Source of the DNA: Collodictyon triciliatum
Lineage: Eukaryota; CRuMs
Direction of reading: 5' to 3'
Assembly (NCBI GenBank): GCA_043381765.1
Contig: JBHJMP010001075.1
Location: 1-24,762, forward strand
DNA: 24,762 bases
This document shows, one piece after another, positions 7,994-17,521 of this stretch. The position numbers were made by a program, and so were the translations under genes. The notes beneath the pieces were generated by a model. That model searched no databases. It saw only the letters and a list, made by a program, of their open reading frames with translations, and was not told the origin of the DNA. How positions within the stretch are numbered: the stretch's first letter is position 1; each line of letters starts with the position of its first letter.

Positions 7994-10900
7994 CCTATCG
8001 ACCGCGAAATCTACTCCCATAAAATGCTAAAGAAAGAAAAGAAAGTTCGTGGATATGTGTGTGCTACAAGAGATGGCGCTATCCGAATCATGTATTTTTA
8101 ACCTTTTTTTTTTTTAAAAAAAGTAACACTTATGTGAGCTGAAATACTACCATTTTTCTTTATATATGTTGTTCTATTTGTATTGAGATTATTTATTTTT
8201 TTTAAAAAAAAAGGGTTGGCCGCGAGGTCTATGTCCAGGTGCACCACCCTTCCTTGGCATGGGCAAAAAGCCAAGAGCTCTTAGAGAAATATCCAATAGG
8301 AACACTAATTAGCGCTGAAATTAATAAGTTTGTTCTTAACAAAATATTTGTTTATATATCCAGCGTATGATATTCTGTCTCAAAACGGGAACCGAAAATT
8401 GAATGCAGCTGTATTGACTTTTAAGATTTTTTTTTAATACTCAACCTCATGATGCTGCTAACGTCTATTAAAATTCATTTGCTTTTTTTTTTTTTTTTTA
8501 AAAAAAAAAACACTACTAGAGTATCTGTCCGCAGGAATGTATGTATAGGGACTATGATTACAACCGATCAACCTGAGAAGGAAGTGTGGGAGAACCATAA
8601 GGCATTCAAAGTTGGTGATCTGGTGAGAGATTTAAAAGCCCCTCTAAGATCTTTAAAGAAAACCGCACACAATCTTTTCTTCTCTTTTTCTTCGCTATTT
8701 AACATCGCAAATGATGCCAATTCCTTGCAGGTTAATGCACAAATCAAAAAAATTCTTCCTTGTGGTATGATTCTCAAATTGAAAAACACTCCGATTTCAG
8801 GGCTGAGTCATATTTCTCAGGTATGAGTTGTTTTGCACGATTTGATGCCATATCTATGGTTATTTACCGTGGTATACTAACCCTTTTTGATTTTATGCTT
8901 TATGTTACCCGCAGATTGAAAAACCTTTAACAGAATTTTCGGAAGGAGAGAAAGTAGAAGCTATCATCATAAAAATCAACACAGAGAAGAGTAAAATGTC
9001 ATTCAGCATGAAGGTTCGTATGGTCAGAGTTTGAGGCAAAATCAAAATAGTGTACTAATCAACATGTTTCTCGTAGAGTTCAATCATTTCCGCTGCCAAA
9101 AAGGGTAGCAGTCAGATCATTGACGACGACGAAGAGGATAATGACATGGTTGATGATCAGACTTTGCAAGATGATGAAGACGAGGACGAAACTGTACTTT
9201 GGGATACGGCCGACTATGGTATGCGCTCAGTAGAAGCGGGTCATCGATCAAAAGGTTCAGAGATCGAGGATGAATATGAAGATGCAGGTGAAAATGAAAG
9301 TGAAGACGAGAATGACGATGAAGATGTTGATGAATGGAGTAGTGACGATAATGGAGAAGATGATGAAAGCGAGAATAATGAAGACAGCGATAAAGAAAGT
9401 AAGAAAACTTTGAAAGCCTCTCGCCCACCAATCTTTCCACCGATTGCGAGCCTATATTTTTTTCTTTTTCCAAAATCTATTCTATAGGCGCATACGCACC
9501 GGGCAGCTTTGGCTGGGATGACCTAAAATTCAGCAGTCTACCGACTAAAAAGTCGACCAAAGAAAGCAAGGTTGAAAATAACGACGAAAGTGATGGAGAT
9601 GACGAGAGCGAAAATGACATGGATGGTAGGACTGTTCTTATGGCTGCACTCTATAAGAACTTACAAAGTTTTATTCTATTCAAACGCGCACTAGAGAACC
9701 ACTTTCCCTTCTTTGTATATAGAAAAAAAACCTCTATATTTATTACACGTTTTAACACATTGAAGAAGCCGAGAAGCAGAGCAAATCGAAAAGGCAAAAA
9801 ACCAAGGAAAAAAGACAAGAGGAAGAGAAAATTAAGAAGGTAAGAAATTCCATTACATATTGTGCAAGAGGTTTGAGTGGGTATGTTTCTTTTTTAAAAG
9901 AAACGTGCCTAGTTGCTGTTCTTTTAGTTTTCTCTCTTTTCTATTTGAAAATCAACATGATGACGAGGACCGAAACTTATAGATGGAAGACACACTCTTG
10001 GACGAGGACAGAGCTCCCCAATCGATAACAGACTTTGAAAGATTGCTTCTGGGAAATCCTAACAGCTCATTTATTTGGGTTCAATACATGGCATTCCAGG
10101 TATGCTGTCCATCTTTCTCCTTCTTTTCTATTTTCGCCCTCACCAACAGTGCTTTAGGCATATAGTTCAAAATCCATCAAACTGACGCATTTCCTTCCGA
10201 ATTACTCATTACATGTTTATCGTTATACATGAGTTTAATTTACATACTAACATTTTTTATTTTTTATTTGCTAATTATAATATTTTTCTATTTGTAGATA
10301 TCCTTGACCGAAATAGAAAAAGCTAGAGAGATTGCAGAGCGAGCTTTAAAGGTTTTTATTTGATTAAAAATAGAAAACATAATAGAAACAAAAACAAAAC
10401 AAAAAACTAAGGATTAATTGAATTTTCGCTATGTTGTGGCTATGACTTTAAATCTCAACCATGCAACAAGATAATGTAAGTGCCCCTACGAATGACTAAT
10501 TTAATTATTATTTTTTTTTAAAAAAAAATAATAATACCTGTTTGGTATCAACAGACCATCAATTTTAAGGACGAAAATGAAAAGCTGAATGTTTGGACTG
10601 CGTATCTCAATCTAGAGAATACGTACGGAACAGAGGAAAGCTTAATGAAACTATTCCAACGAGCATTGACTCACAACGACGCCAAGAAGGTTTCAATTTA
10701 TAGACACCCAATTACTCCCAACTCAACTATGATAATTTGTTGTTGAGAACCAATTTTGACTGATTGAATACAATCAAATGAATCTCATTCTAAAGGTTTA
10801 TCTGCGCATGGTGGACATCCTTGAAAGCTCAAAGAAGAACAAGTTGGCCGAACAAGTCTTCAAGGCATTAATATCAAAGTACAAGCACAGCAAAAAGGTG

Positions 10901-11995
10901 ATGAGTTCACCGTTATCGTGAGGCTGTTGTGGAATGAAGAGCAATATGATGTGCTGAAGAGACACAAACTGAAAGTGTTGGCGAATCCTTTCCTTCCTCT
11001 TTTTTTCTTTAACTCCGGAATTCCTGGATTGTTATCAATATATTTATTTGTAATGTTCAGGTATGGGCTCGATATGGGCAGTTTAAACTGGCTAACAAGC
11101 TTATTGATGAGTTCAGGAAAGTCCAGGAGCGTGCAATTCAAATGTTGCCTCGTAGAAAACGTAACAACACGCCATTGTGCAAATCTGATACACTTAGTCC
11201 ATTCATTTTTATAAACACCAACAAATTAATATATAATGGGGATGCGATGAGACATGATAGCCATTTTAAAACGGAATACATGTACATATGACCGCATAAC
11301 AGATATCCAAACAATTGTCAAGTTTGCCATGATGGAGTTCAAAAACGGCTCTAGTGACCGTGGTCGCATCATCTTCGACAGCATATTGGGGTTCGCACAG
11401 ACATACGCATATCTATTAGAGTTTCAACCACCTAAAATACATTCGGTTCATTTGATACGATTCTCCTTTGCTGTGTAAACCTCACAAATAGTCATTCAAT
11501 TTTGTTTTGAAATGTTATATTATCCAGTAACTTCCCGAAAAGAATCGACCTTTGGTCAGTCTACCTCGACATGGAAATCAAGACGGGCAAAGCAGACATT
11601 GTCCGGTGCGCACATGAACACATTTTTTTTCTTCTTTTTAGTATACCATATCTTCACCAGAAACTACGCATACTTTTTTTTTCATTTTGATGCGCTCATT
11701 TTCGCCCTTTGCATATGCGCGGTGTGTGCGGCTATACCTTTGTCATAATGATTACGCAGCGGTGGAATTATATTATATTTTGTCTACGCTATTTTTTCTA
11801 ATATCTTCTTTCTTTCTTTCTTTCTCTCTCAGCACACTTTTTGAGCGCGTTACAAGCCTGAACCTCTCATCCAAGAAGATGAAGTTCTTTTTCAAACGAT
11901 ATCTGGAATGGGAGAAGGAGACGGGCAACGAAGAGCGCATCAACCACGTGAAGGAGAAAGCGCGCCTTTACGTCGAGTCCAAGATGACCAAATAA
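7994..11995 (+). CDS. RRP5: RRP5 / PDCD11-like rRNA biogenesis protein, C-terminal part (17 exons)
   Basis: RRP5 binds pre-rRNA and is needed for early cleavages that make both 18S and 5.8S/25S rRNA in the nucleolus. Exons are 7994-8091, 8214-8327, 8364-8410, 8522-8622, 8731-8820, 8915-9013, 9077-9398, 9488-9625, 9766-9839, 9983-10099, 10298-10351, 10555-10689, 10796-10897, 11061-11160, 11303-11390, 11528-11605 and 11833-11995. They total 640 codons with consistent phases and a TAA stop. The order of parts is: S1 domains ([44 protein letters not shown]...GLSHISQ), a long Asp/Glu-rich linker (exons 7-8), GSFGWDDL, a Lys-rich segment, then HAT/TPR-like repeats from [24 protein letters not shown] to the C-terminus ([29 protein letters not shown]). 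Family members are about 1,700-1,900 aa, so only the last third is here. An in-frame TGA sits at 8368-8370 at the start of exon 3. Confidence 0.93.
8196..8212. repeat. T8A9 palindrome abutting an RRP5 splice acceptor
   Basis: Eight T then nine A run directly into the AG of the acceptor before the exon at 8214. The same intron holds a T12A7 at 8104-8122, and the intron before 8522 holds a T17A11 at 8483-8510. These are exact T-then-A junctions rather than scattered AT richness. Confidence 0.8.
10504..10535. repeat. perfect AT palindrome upstream of an RRP5 acceptor
   Basis: A core of T9A9 (10511-10528) is flanked by attatta on the left and taataat on the right, making a perfect 32-bp palindrome that ends about 20 nt before the exon at 10555. 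In the pre-mRNA it could fold into a long A-U hairpin beside the 3' splice site. Confidence 0.8.
11808..11832 (+). repeat. polypyrimidine tract (TTTC repeats) before the last RRP5 exon
   Basis: Repeats of tttc followed by tctctctcag form a strong pyrimidine tract and acceptor for the exon at 11833. It acts as a normal 3' splice-site tract and is also a small microsatellite. Confidence 0.6.
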
Positions 11996-12206
11996 ACGGA
12001 TAATGGCTTCCTTACCGTTCAATCAAATCCATTCCTTATCTGAGGCACCGCTCGGTATTCTGGCCTTGGCTTTTCTCTATTTTTCGTTCTCTTTTCTGAT
12101 GATAATGATGATGTGTGTATGAATAATGTGGGCGGGTCTATTTATTGGGTGTCGGCCATGTTTGTCGTTCGGGCACGAAACAGAGAAGTTCAGGGATGAT
12201 GACCTC

Positions 12207-14131
12207 TCAGAAGAACACCACAGCGATGATACTCAACACAAGGAGGAGCACAGCATTTGCAGAAGCGCCTAATGCAGAGGAAATTAGACAGCACTTAGTT
12301 CAGCGTGACTGGGCTGAGCTGGGTGGGCTGGTTTGTGGATGGAGCGAGTCTTGAAGATGTGATGTTTAAATTATTTTGTCTGCAAATAATTATGGGAAGG
12401 TGAATATATGAATCAATAAATCAACATAACGGCGTCAACCAGATGTTGTGGTTTTTTTTTTTCGGTGGGGAAATATAGGTGAGATGGGGTAGTACAAACC
12501 TGTAGCCCAGTTTCCTTGGGATTTGACATCGAAGTAGGTGATAGGGTCATACTGCAATAGGGACGGGCGCGTCATGTGGCGGAATGAGTATCACAGATGG
12601 AACTGTTATGAAGAAACAAAGAAGACATAGACGAATAGACAGGATGAATGGGGGTTCCTTACGATGGCATATTCTTCGAAACGAGGGATTTCAATGGAAA
12701 CTGCCACAGTGTTTCCTTTCACTTCAATTTTGGCCTCTGCATCTTCAAAATCGCCGTCCACATCGATCTTAAATGAAAGATAAGGGGGGAAAGGAAGAAA
12801 AAATAAGGACGGATAATTTGCATCAGGTTTTTTTTTTCAATGTGTTATGGTATCAAAATCCAAATGTTAAATCGAAAAAAGGATGAAATATTCATGAGTC
12901 AAACTGCAGTGTTTTTCAACGAAAATATAATCACATGAAATAGATATTGGAAGCGAATAAAACGATAGATTTGTTAATACTTTGTGAAGTGGTAAAAATA
13001 AAAATAAAAATAAAACTACCTCGGAAGCGAGAACAAATTGTGTGGATGAGCCAAGTTCGAACTGCTGCTCTCCATTTGACTTGAAAGAACCTCCACTCAT
13101 GTTGTGTGTGAAGGAAAAGTTTGCAACAATGTGGGATCCTACTTGATCGTTTTTTGATCCACAAGCATCGCACCATTCCCACCCGCGCAGCTCGATGTTC
13201 ACTTTGAATGTCTTATCGTTTACCTAGCCATCATTCCATACCCCCAAGTGATTGAAAAGAAAAGAAAAGAAAAGAAAAGAAAAGAAAAGAAAAGAAAAGA
13301 AAAGAGGACATATGCGCGTGTCATTACCTTTGTTCTATGATTATCAAAAAAAAATATATATATTTATGAATTAAAAAAGGATAAAAGATGAACAAGACAA
13401 TAAAAAAAAATACTAATAATAGTACCGAAAAATCATCCTCTCCAATAGAAAAGTTTCCTGACTCCTTGAAGAAAAAAAAACTCGATCCCCAAGACAGCAT
13501 TTCCTTGCGAGGGAGAACCAGGAGCCTCCAAAGGTGCAGTCAGCTTGATGGACTCAGCCGCAACGTCGTAGTATTCATCATCAGTCTTGAGCGGCCCGAA
13601 CGTGAAATCCTACCAAAGCACAAAAGAGATAAAGTGTTTAGGAAAGTCAACGGAGAGAAATATCAATCAGAATCCTATTGATGAAGGTAAATGATAAAGG
13701 AGGATGAGAAAGACTGGTCAAGGCCAAAGATCAAACTATGAGGGCACTTTGACAGGGATCGAGCAAGACCTGGTTCGCCAGAGTCTGGTAAACGTGCCCT
13801 TTGTCGTTGATTCGTTGGCCATCGGTGTCGATCTCCTGGAGAGAGTCCAGCTTGAAGGTGAACCTGGCATGAATAAACATCAAGAGAGGCACATCAACCA
13901 TGACTCATAACACATATACACACATGTTTATTATGTTGATAACAGCAACTCTTACTTTGTCGAGTTGGCCGAATGGGTCCAGTAGGTGATCTTCCCTGAC
14001 TGGCCGAGGATTTGGGCGGAGATGTGTTCCCCAACATAGTCCTTGGACCCACCCATGACAGCAACGAGCAGACTCAGTGATAGAACAATCACGCACAGTG
14101 TGGAGGCAGTTCCCAATTGTGTCTTCGACAT
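12207..14131 (-). CDS. secreted, probably GPI-anchored surface protein, 279 aa (7 exons)
   Basis: Minus-strand exons are 13956-14131, 13770-13863, 13463-13609, 13020-13223, 12663-12767, 12500-12551 and 12207-12268. They total 280 codons with phases in agreement and a TGA stop. The N-terminus is a signal peptide (MSKTQLG then a hydrophobic core ending near VAVMGG). The C-terminus is a hydrophobic stretch (AVLLLVLSIIAVVFF) with no cytoplasmic tail after a small-residue patch (ATGASAN), the usual layout of a GPI-attachment signal. The mature part looks beta-rich, with FTFKLDSLQEIDTDG, a Trp/Cys block (GWEWCDACGSKN) with a likely disulfide, and an N-glycosylation sequon (NFS). It resembles conserved extracellular proteins of unknown function seen in various unicellular eukaryotes, but I cannot name the family. 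The exon-3 donor (gtcagg) is the weakest junction. It is convergent with RRP5, 211 bp apart. Confidence 0.85.
13253..13304. repeat. (GAAAA)n microsatellite in an intron
   Basis: About ten copies of the 5-bp unit gaaaa lie in the intron before exon 4 of the surface-protein gene. On the coding (minus) strand it reads TTTTC repeats, so it can serve as an extended polypyrimidine tract, although it lies upstream of the acceptor by about 30 nt. Confidence 0.9.
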
Positions 14132-14257
14132 TGGAAGGCTGTTTCGTCTCGGCTGTGGAAGAAGGTCAGCGCATCAGGTTGGGGTTTGAGGCTGAAATGA
14201 TTGATACCTTTATTTCTCTTCTTTTCTTTTCTTTTTTTTTTTTTTGCTTTTTTCTTG

Positions 14258-14509
14258 TTACGAAAGCAGAGCTCTTTGGATGCAACTCAGAGATTTGAAA
14301 CTCGGATCCTGGTCGCCATTCACCAAGACCGACTTGTCAACCGCTCGCTGTGCGTTGGGCCCTTCTTCCAACAATTGACGCGCTGCCAAACGCATCTCCA
14401 CAAACGCCTGTCGCTGCCGCTGTCTCTCGCTACAAATTGTGACGCCATTATGCAACGCATCGCCCAAAGCAGGCGCATTATATACTTGCCTGAATTCAGT
14501 GGAGCACAA
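14258..14509 (-). CDS. possible small ORF or exon upstream of the surface-protein gene
   Basis: An 83-codon minus-strand frame has higher GC than its flanks. It includes RQRQAFVEMRLAARQLLEEG and VNGDQDPSFKSL, which look like an amphipathic helix followed by a turn-rich segment. A plausible donor (gtaaca) lies at its end. It could be a small separate gene or a 5' exon. Against this, the frame on the other strand is open as well, and I cannot join it in phase to the exon at 14131. No family is recognised. Confidence 0.2.
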   Translation of the reverse strand: MCSTEFRQVYNAPALGDALHNGVTICSERQRQRQAFVEMRLAARQLLEEGPNAQRAVDKSVLVNGDQDPSFKSLSCIQRALLS

Positions 14510-14751
14510 CCCAAAGTGTGCATGGAAGATTCAACGAAAGTTCGGTACAGACCGCCTAAACGAGAGAAAATATATTACAGAATATTTTCTATTTGTGTGT
14601 GATTTTCTCTAATTATTCTAATAAACATTACATATGTGGGCTATGAGAATTCCAAGTTTGGAAATAACACAGAATTTCTGGCTTTGCAGGCGCCTAGCCA
14701 AGTCGTTGACAAATATTAGAGTGTTCGAAGCCTAGAAGGAAGGGTTTTTTT

Positions 14752-15417
14752 TTGTTTTTTTGCATCGTTCTGCAGGCTCATTCAGGGCTGTCAAACAATC
14801 TGAACTCTCCGCAATTCTCGATGGCAGTGTTATATTCCAAGCTGTTTCGATATAAAATCATCAGTCCGAATCCCTACAAACCGGAGAAATTGAGTCGATG
14901 GGCCGAAACTATAGGCATTATAGACCCACCAATAGTCAAAAGCTGGAAGCAGGCCCGCATATCTCAGTTAATCCCGAAACACCGCGCCCTACTTCTCAAT
15001 ATCCCCAACAGAGAGCTGTGGATAGGTGCGCGTGTAGTCCATGCAGCAACGACCTCTCCAGAATGCATCATGTGCCATAGTGGAGATGATTCTATCGAAC
15101 ACACATTTGTGAAGTGCTCTATTGCTCAAAAAGTGACAGAATCTACCCACAAGATGCTCTTTGAGCTTGATTATGCTCCCAACCGACTCAGCGCGTCTGA
15201 CATCCTGTTTGGTCCGCAATACCAAATGACCCACGACTCTAGAATACTCAGGGCAGTCACAAGGGGACATATGCTGTGGTCCTTATGGAGTGTGCGTGCA
15301 TTCTCTCGCTCCAATGATTCACCCGAACGAGAAATCAATGTATCCAGGCTTGAGAGCCTCGTGCAATACAGCGTATTAAAAGGATTAAGCAACGGCAATA
15401 TATCCAGAAATCTATAG
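14752..15417 (+). pseudogene. LINE (non-LTR retrotransposon) ORF2, C-terminal remnant
   Basis: The open frame of 221 codons ends in TAG. It contains IPKHRALLLNIPNRELWIGARV followed by a zinc-binding block CIMCHSGDDSIEHTFVKC (CxxC...H....C), the typical zf-RVT module found after the reverse transcriptase in LINE ORF2 proteins. The reverse transcriptase and endonuclease domains are absent, so this is a 5'-truncated copy, the usual product of incomplete target-primed reverse transcription. The frame itself is intact, so the insertion may be fairly young or the tail may be under little decay. The first 20 or so codons may not belong to the element. Confidence 0.72.
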
Positions 15418-16225
15418 ATGATTCATCGTACTCTATTGCATAAGGGATAATATTATGCAAAGATTGGTGTAGGAAAGGGCATTTTAAGTCTTGAAGTGAA
15501 CGACTAGGTATGGGGCATTCTTTCGCTAATCCACTTGTGGAGCATTTCTACAAAATATTTCTGAGTATTATTACCTGGTGCCTTCTTAAAGTTCGTGAGA
15601 TTTTACAAATATTCAATCTGAATATAAATAGGAAATGCCACAGGTCATGTCATAGGAATAAAACTCATAGCTGGACGAAAAAAAAAGTTATATAAAACTT
15701 AGTCAAGACATTGAAAATGGCATAGAAACTCTCCGTAAAATAGAGTAACAACTCGAGAAGACAAGGAAAAATATGAGAGAATCTATACAACATGAATAAG
15801 GAAATCGACGCCTTTAAGAAAATGGATAAGACTTATGAAAAACATAGAAACTTAAGAGTCTCAAGAGAAGGCGCTGGACTGTTTATTCCTCTGCTAGGTG
15901 TTTTCAAATAAGGGGAATGATGAATGCTACAATTATGGCTTTGCTAAATGTCAACTCTACCGAGCTTCATCGAATTCAGACTTTCTATCAATTTCATGTC
16001 ATAAGAGTTTCGGCCAAGGAGATAAAGATTAATAAGTAGTTTCTGGTATGGTTTATATTTAGACTCGAGATACAACAGATAAACAGTTACTGTATAGATC
16101 TTTGGTTAGTATCACTTTTAGAGAATGCCAGCGCCTGATTTTCAATCAAGCCTCCCCACACATGATACGAAAAAAAAATCGCAAGCCGAGCTTCATCGAA
16201 TTCTAACAAGTAGCAGCCGATTCTT
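15418..16225. other. AT-rich region between LINE remnants with an 18-bp direct repeat
   Basis: No intact gene is visible. Short Lys/Glu-rich frames around 15780-15910 look like eroded coding sequence but are broken. An 18-bp word, ccgagcttcatcgaattc, occurs at 15960-15977 and again at 16186-16203. The second copy sits just before the ORF1-like remnant, so it could mark the end of an element or be a target-site/subterminal repeat. Confidence 0.5.
15960..16203 (+). repeat. pair of exact 18-bp direct repeats (226 bp apart)
   Basis: ccgagcttcatcgaattc is present at 15960-15977 and 16186-16203. A perfect 18-bp match in the same orientation at such a distance is not expected by chance. It may represent duplicated 5' sequence of the LINE or a target-site duplication around a 208-bp insert. 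Confidence 0.75.
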
Positions 16226-17521
16226 TTGGTTCCAACACGGGTGCGGAGTGACCCCGAGTTTCACTTAAGTCTAGAAAGACTCGTACAAGGAAGCCGCCTG
16301 CAAGTCTGTCTGATCGGACAGTATTTTTGCACGGGGTCGAGCAAGTCGTTTACAAACAAGAACAAGGCCCGCAGGCTCACAGATGCGCTCGCCTCCTTCT
16401 TGAAAGCGAACAAACTTTGGGAAGAGTCCATCCAATTGTGCTTACCGGACAGCGAAGGCCTTTGCCTGATTGCCTCCGCACTGCAGAAAACGCCCGAAAG
16501 CTTCTGGAGCTGAAGCAGGTAAGTTTGAGTGATATTACAATCAGCTCCAGCAGAAGTAAACCAACAGATACCTCGGTGATGCTCTACCAACTACCGCTGG
16601 ACGTGTGGCCGCAACTCATTCGCGAGGAGTTGATGCCGTTCAGACTGACCCACGTGGTGATCAAAAAGGACAAAGGCTTCTTCACGTATACAGCCGGTGA
16701 AGCTTCCTAGCCACAAGAATCAGCTCCCTGCAAAGTTTACGGTCATGGGAAAAAGTGCCCAAAGCGCAACCTCAAAGAGCATCCACCAGCCGCGAACAAC
16801 TAAAGACAAGCAAAAGCTTCGCAAAAGAATACACCAGATAAGCAGACAAGCAGCAACGGGGTCAAGGAAGCCAAGGCCAGGCAACAACTGAGCCCGCAAG
16901 ACATACAGCAGATAAGCACATACAGCGACATCGACAATGACATGGAAGGAAATCTCGGTTCCTCTTCAGAATCCTCGCACTCGAGCCCTCCACTGCCAAC
17001 ACCGGACAAGCCCACTTATCACAAGACCCAAGAGCAGCGCATCTCCATACCCCGAAAGAAATCCCCCCTTAAACAACCTATTCAGACTGACGTGAATATG
17101 GTTAACATAGGAGGCATCAAGGTAGTCTTCGTTACTTATCCGAAAGTATACTCCAAAGCGAAGGCAACACAAGAACCAGTGCCCACCAAAGATAGTCCGT
17201 TTACGCTGCCCCAGCTCGTCACACCGAGAACCAAGGAGCAAGAGCAAACACCACAAGTCGAATCCAAGTTTGGAACTCAATACCAAAGACAGTCCGAGCA
17301 AGCAGGAGCGTGTGTTTCTAAAACCAAAAACGCATATCCATACTCCGGTTAAGCAAAATCCACTGCCGGCTACGCATGGTCTCGAAACCAGGGGACGGTC
17401 AAGCGCCACTACCGTTGATACCAGACAAACAACGATGCATCGCTTTTTGTCAGAGTCGCCCAGCAAGAAACGCAAGGAATGTGACCCGTTGTCTCTTCAA
17501 AAGACTCATCCTGTGGAATGA
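16226..17521 (+). pseudogene. LINE ORF1-like gene, plus-strand copy, frameshifted
   Basis: Successive frames carry one protein: ARRLTDALASFLKANKLWEESI, then YQLPLDVWPQLIREELMPF, a short Cys/His piece around APCKVYGHGKK, a Gln/Lys-rich segment, a Ser/Pro block starting DMEGNLGSSS, a conserved core VNMVNIGGIKVVFVTYPK, and a Lys/Pro-rich tail ending in QTTMHRFL and SKKRKE. A TAG at 16708-16710 and frameshifts near 16510, 16730 and 17270 break it. The middle matches the minus-strand copy at 19678-20461. A gene with a gag-like knuckle remnant beside a LINE ORF2 tail is most simply an ORF1, but that assignment is inference because ORF1 proteins evolve fast. Confidence 0.6.

Noticed and set aside
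7533-8030. three long frames spanning the N run
   Set aside because: Almost all of their residues are unknown bases. They are artefacts of the gap.
9117-9473. 118-codon minus-strand frame rich in His/Leu/Tyr
   Set aside because: It is the exact antisense of the Asp/Glu-rich linker exon of RRP5, whose GAT/GAA codons produce a His/Leu shadow frame.
16966-17475. 169-codon minus-strand ORF
   Set aside because: It is antisense to the ORF1-like copy. The conserved words shared with the second copy are all in the plus direction here.
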